From Klebsormidium nitens (lineage: Eukaryota; Streptophyta; Klebsormidiophyceae; Klebsormidiales; Klebsormidiaceae): a stretch of DNA of 64,000 nt. The notes under the pieces were generated by a model. It was given only the letters and a program-made list of their open reading frames with translations, did no database searches and had not been told where the DNA came from. The translations under genes and the position numbers were made by a program. The stretch is taken from contig DF237142.1 in NCBI GenBank assembly GCA_000708835.1, forward strand, positions 88,537-152,536. The letters are read 5' to 3'. Each line of letters opens with the position of its first letter. Position 1 is the stretch's first letter. Positions 60,578 through 64,000 of this stretch are shown in pieces.

Positions 60578-61705
60578 ATGGTGGACGTCGACCCCGGAGC
60601 TCAAGGTGGAGCTGCTCTTCAAGCAGCTATCGGCCAGCTCACAGAGGTGGTCGCCGAAATGGCAGGCCAGATGCAGCATATGCAGGCCCAGCTGGAGGAG
60701 CAAAGGGCGACTGCAGCTGCAGCTGGTGGTGCAGGGGTACCTCCCATGGAACCCGCTGCAGAGGCACAAGTACCAGCGGCAGGGGTACCTGGTGCTGGTA
60801 TACCTGGTGGTAAAAATCTCAGATTGAGGTTTTCAGAGGTCTATGATGGTTCGTCCACCGCAGGTGCAGTGGAGAACTTCATTTTCGACTATGAGATGTA
60901 CTTTGAGGGGATGGACACACCTGTTGATAAGCAGGTTTATCTTGCTGCTGGTTTGTTAACCGGGAGTGCAAAGTCTTGGTGGCGGTACACCGGCCTGGCC
61001 CATGGGGGCAACCAGACCTTGTACTCCTGGGATGCATTCTCTGGGGAGCTCTTGTCCCGGTTCCGAGCTGTTAACTCCACACGCCATGCCAGAGATAAGC
61101 TTGCGGGTCTTAGGCAGGACGGCAGTGTCAGGACGTATGCTCAAACCATGCAAGAGTCATCCCTGCAGGTACCCGGTATCCAGGACGAGGAGCTCCTGGA
61201 CCGGTTCATCCGCGGCCTCAAACCCCGCACACGCCAGGAAGTTATCATGCGTGAGCCCGAAACCTTCGAGGAAGCGGTTAAGCTTGCTGACCGCTATGAC
61301 TCATTGTGGGGCTCTGCTGGGTTACAGTCTGGTTTTGCACGACCTACATTTGCAGCTAATGGGGTGCGGACTTCCAGGGTCCAAACCCCTCTCAGCTTCT
61401 CTAACCCCGCGCCCACCAGGTCAGCTAACCCTGGTAGCACGGGCCCTGTCTCTATGGAGATCGACGCGCTCCGACGCAAACCCAGGGCGCCACTAACCCA
61501 ATCTGAGCGAGCGCGCTTGGTCAAGGTTGGTGGATGCTTCTACTGCAGGCAACCGGGGCACTTGATCGCCGAGTGCCCCAATAAACCCCCTGTGCAGAGA
61601 ACTGTCGCCCAAGGCGAGCGACCAGCTGATCCCACCGAGCACCCCAACCTCATCGACTTCGGGCTCGAAGAGCCTAGGTGCTCGGAAAACTCTCTGCCCC
61701 AGTAG
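60578..61705 (+). CDS. gag: Gag polyprotein of the Ty3/gypsy element
   Basis: An intact frame of 375 aa. The N-terminal third is a Gln/Ala-rich coiled-coil-like region and the middle is a retrotransposon gag capsid-like domain (KQVYLAAGLLTGSAKSWWRY, ELLSRFRAVN, FIRGLKPRTRQEVIMREPET). A single CCHC zinc knuckle follows near the end (CFYCRQPGHLIAECP). An ATG at 60573 in another frame precedes it by 5 bp. The frame ends before protease, and pol lies in a different frame. Confidence 0.9.
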   Translation: MVDVDPGAQGGAALQAAIGQLTEVVAEMAGQMQHMQAQLEEQRATAAAAGGAGVPPMEPAAEAQVPAAGVPGAGIPGGKNLRLRFSEVYDGSSTAGAVENFIFDYEMYFEGMDTPVDKQVYLAAGLLTGSAKSWWRYTGLAHGGNQTLYSWDAFSGELLSRFRAVNSTRHARDKLAGLRQDGSVRTYAQTMQESSLQVPGIQDEELLDRFIRGLKPRTRQEVIMREPETFEEAVKLADRYDSLWGSAGLQSGFARPTFAANGVRTSRVQTPLSFSNPAPTRSANPGSTGPVSMEIDALRRKPRAPLTQSERARLVKVGGCFYCRQPGHLIAECPNKPPVQRTVAQGERPADPTEHPNLIDFGLEEPRCSENSLPQ

Positions 61706-61784
61706 ACGGCCCTGGGACATCTACTTGCGGCGAGCCCGAAGAAGATAAGTCTTCTTCTCCCAGGGGTCGTGCTAAACCGGGTGA

Positions 61785-63956
61785 CTAAATGGTGCCCCGA
61801 AATCTTCGCGCTTGATTTACCTGCGTGGCAGTGTTTCCGGTCAGCCATGCAGGGTGTTGCTGGATTGCGGGTCTTCTGATAATTGCATGTCTGCGTCATT
61901 CGCCGCTCGTGTAGGGATTGAAACCGCTGACGTGTCTGACGGTGCCGGCGTGCGTTTGGCCGACGGTTCCTACCGACCGGTACAGCGTACTGTCAATGCT
62001 GTATCATTTTCTGTTGGTTCCGAGTACTCGGAGGATTTGCATTTCACAGTCGCAGACATCACATACGACGTCATTTTGGGACTGCCTTGGCTTGAGTCGG
62101 GGAATAAGAAGGTCGACTGGAAAAAGCGCCATATCTCCTTTGTCCACAATGCTTGCCCTGTAACGCTGGAGGCCGGAAGGCCGTCAAAACGGGCTTTAAA
62201 GCAGGAGTATGGCGACCAGCTGCTCAACTCGGTACAAATGAAGAAAATTTTGAAGAAAAAGCAGCCGGTATTCCAGGTCTTCCCTAACGTTACCCCTGAC
62301 ATGGCCAATAACCTGGCGGCTGAGTCTGAACGCTGTGAGAAATTACGAACTGAATTCGCTGATGTTTTCCCTCAGGACCTCCCGGCACATCTTCCACCCG
62401 ACCGGGGCATGCCCTTCCACATCGAAACCCTGCCGGGCACCACCCCGGTTAATCGCTCCATCTACCGGCTGTCCCCAACCGAGCTGGATGAGCTTCGTCG
62501 CACCCTCGACGACTTGCTTGCCAAGGGGTTCATTCGCCCCAGCTCGTCCCCGTGGGGCGCCCCGGTTCTCTTCGCCCCAAAGAAGGACGGGGGCCTCCGC
62601 TTCTGTATTGACTACCGGGGGCTCAACAAGCAGACGGTCAAAAACGCGTATCCTCTGCCCCGTGCTGACGATCTTATTGACCAACTGCATGGCGCAAAAA
62701 TCTTCTCTAAAATCGACTTGCGCTCTGGATATTGGCAAATTCCGATCAGTGCAGAGGATGTCACAAAAACTGCTTTCCGCACCCGGTACGGCCACTTCGA
62801 ATGGCTCGTACTCCCCTTTGGTTTGACTAACGCCCCGGCAGCTTTCATGGACCTAATGCACAAAATCTTCGCGGATCTGCTGGATAAGGGCGTGGTCATT
62901 TTCCTGGACGATATACTCATATATTCCAACTCCGCAGATGAGCACGAACGGCTTCTACGGGAGGTATTCACACGCCTTCGTGCCAACAACCTCTACGCCA
63001 AGGAATCGAAGTGTGAATTGTGGCGAACCGAGGTAACGTTCCTCGGCCACTTCATCAATGAGCCGCGGCGTTTCTATGGAGTCTTGCAAGGTCGAAGCCA
63101 TATCCCAATGGCCTCGACCATCTGATCCTGGTGATATCCGCTCGTTTCTTGGCCTTGCTGGGTTTTATCGCCGATTTATTCGTAGATTTGCGCACCTTGC
63201 CACGCCACTCACAGACCTTTTGCAAAAGGGGTGCAAATTCGAGTGGACTGATAAATGCGAGCACGCATTCCAGTCCCTCAAATTTGCACTCACTCATGCA
63301 CCCATCCTACGGCCCTTCGACCCCGCTTTACCCCAGGTACGGTTGATTTGGACGCTTCTGATTTCGCCGTTGGAGCGGTCCATTTGCAGACTACCGGTAA
63401 AAACCGCGACCTCCTACCGGTCGCGTTCGAGAGCAAGCGGCTCAACCGGGCGGAGCGCAATTACTCCGCACGCGATCGCGAACAGCTCGCAGTAGTACAC
63501 GCCACGTACAAGTGGCGTTACTATTTGCTGGGTCAACCGGTCACCGTCCGTACTGACCACCGCCCACTCATTTTTCCCCTCAGACTGGAGTTCATGAAGT
63601 CCCGCCACCACCGGTGGGAGGAACAACTCAACCAATTCAACCTTACCCTCACCTACCGTGAGGGACGACTTAACACTGTTCCTGACGCACTCTCTCGCAG
63701 ACCTGACCACAAACCGCTACCACCTCTTGACCAACCTACGCTTGCCGCAGTGTCAAGCGTTGGACCTGATCCCGACTTGCTGGCAGCTGTACGCGCTGCC
63801 AACTCAACCGACCCCTACGCCCGGATGGTCATCGGCCGTTTAACACTGGCCAATACTGCCTACGCCCACTTCTCTCTAACCGATGGTCTCTTGTGCTGCT
63901 CCGACCGCTTGTACATCCCTCCTGTACCTGCGTTGCGATCGCTTGTACTTGTGTAA
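61785..63956 (+). pseudogene. pol: Pol polyprotein of the Ty3/gypsy element, frameshifted
   Basis: Open from 61785 without an ATG in the first part. Aspartic protease active site is LLDCGSSDN (C in place of the usual S in DSGA/S). The reverse transcriptase has [35 protein letters not shown] and the catalytic FLDDILIYS. The frame shifts near 63060 (after TFLGHFIN), continues as SFLGLAGFYRRFIRRFAHLA, and shifts back near 63335. RNase H follows (DLDASDFAVGAV, TDHRPLIF, PDALSRRP) up to a stop at 63954-63956, before the integrase zinc finger. The two shifts compensate each other, which fits either decay or sequencing indels. Confidence 0.88.
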
Positions 63957-64000
63957 CGATTACGACTGGTTACGCCTAACCTCGTTCTCGACAGGATTTC

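Larger units (their letters stand above)
60087..64000 (+). mobile_element. Ty3/gypsy LTR retrotransposon, 5' part (runs off the window)
   Basis: Order: LTR, primer-binding site, gag with zinc knuckle, protease, reverse transcriptase, RNase H. Integrase and the 3' LTR would lie beyond 64000. The RT-RNase H order is typical of Ty3/gypsy (Metaviridae). Frame breaks in pol mean it is probably not autonomous, unless they are assembly errors. Confidence 0.92.

Overview
The window is nuclear DNA of a photosynthetic eukaryote. Genes are split by many short introns (nearly all GT-AG, two GC-AG), there are no operons, and an assembly gap of 567 N lies inside one gene. A nuclear psaD with a transit peptide places it in the green lineage. 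The mature PsaD is land-plant-like ([34 protein letters not shown]) rather than chlorophyte-like. Together with a land-plant-type JMJ21 and moderate GC, this suggests a streptophyte (charophyte) alga such as Klebsormidium; the genus is a guess. I rebuilt the exon structures by hand. For seven of the eight host genes the exon lengths sum to an exact multiple of three and all splice phases agree. The eighth is interrupted by the N gap.

Layout. 344-8162 (-): F-box/JmjC/kinase-like protein (JMJ21 type). 9681-12937 (-): organellar elongation factor P. 12938-15633: intergenic DNA with GC-rich hairpins and a small inverted-repeat element. 15634-21569 (+): GT90/CAP10 O-glycosyltransferase. 22703-24637 (-): PsaD. 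25449-29293 (+): PDAP1/HASPP28 phosphoprotein. 30287-33584 (-): VAP27-type ER membrane protein. 34883-39046 (+): ESCRT-III VPS32/SNF7. 41198-57838 (-): a giant two-component cyclase opsin. 60087-64000 (+): 5' part of a decayed Ty3/gypsy element with its 5' LTR. Small terminal-inverted-repeat elements lie at 34343-34541 and 58965-59125.

The most notable gene is the 16.6-kb, at least 23-exon histidine-kinase rhodopsin guanylyl cyclase. In order it encodes an extra N-terminal membrane helix, a seven-helix opsin with the retinal lysine, a complete histidine kinase, a complete receiver, a class III cyclase with guanylyl-type substrate residues, about 1,000 residues of predicted disorder and a C-terminal SAM domain. 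One polypeptide would thus carry light sensing, phosphorelay and cGMP synthesis. The glutamine at the usual helix-C counterion position and the SAM tail are unusual.

A second theme is structural. Introns of at least three genes (EF-P, GT90, cyclase opsin) contain diverged tandem copies, about 104-148 bp apart, of sequence at or next to splice sites, mostly spanning the exon-intron junction. The real exon edge is usually followed, or preceded, by one to three decayed copies inside the intron. This looks like recurrent local tandem duplication that lengthens introns and creates decoy splice sites.
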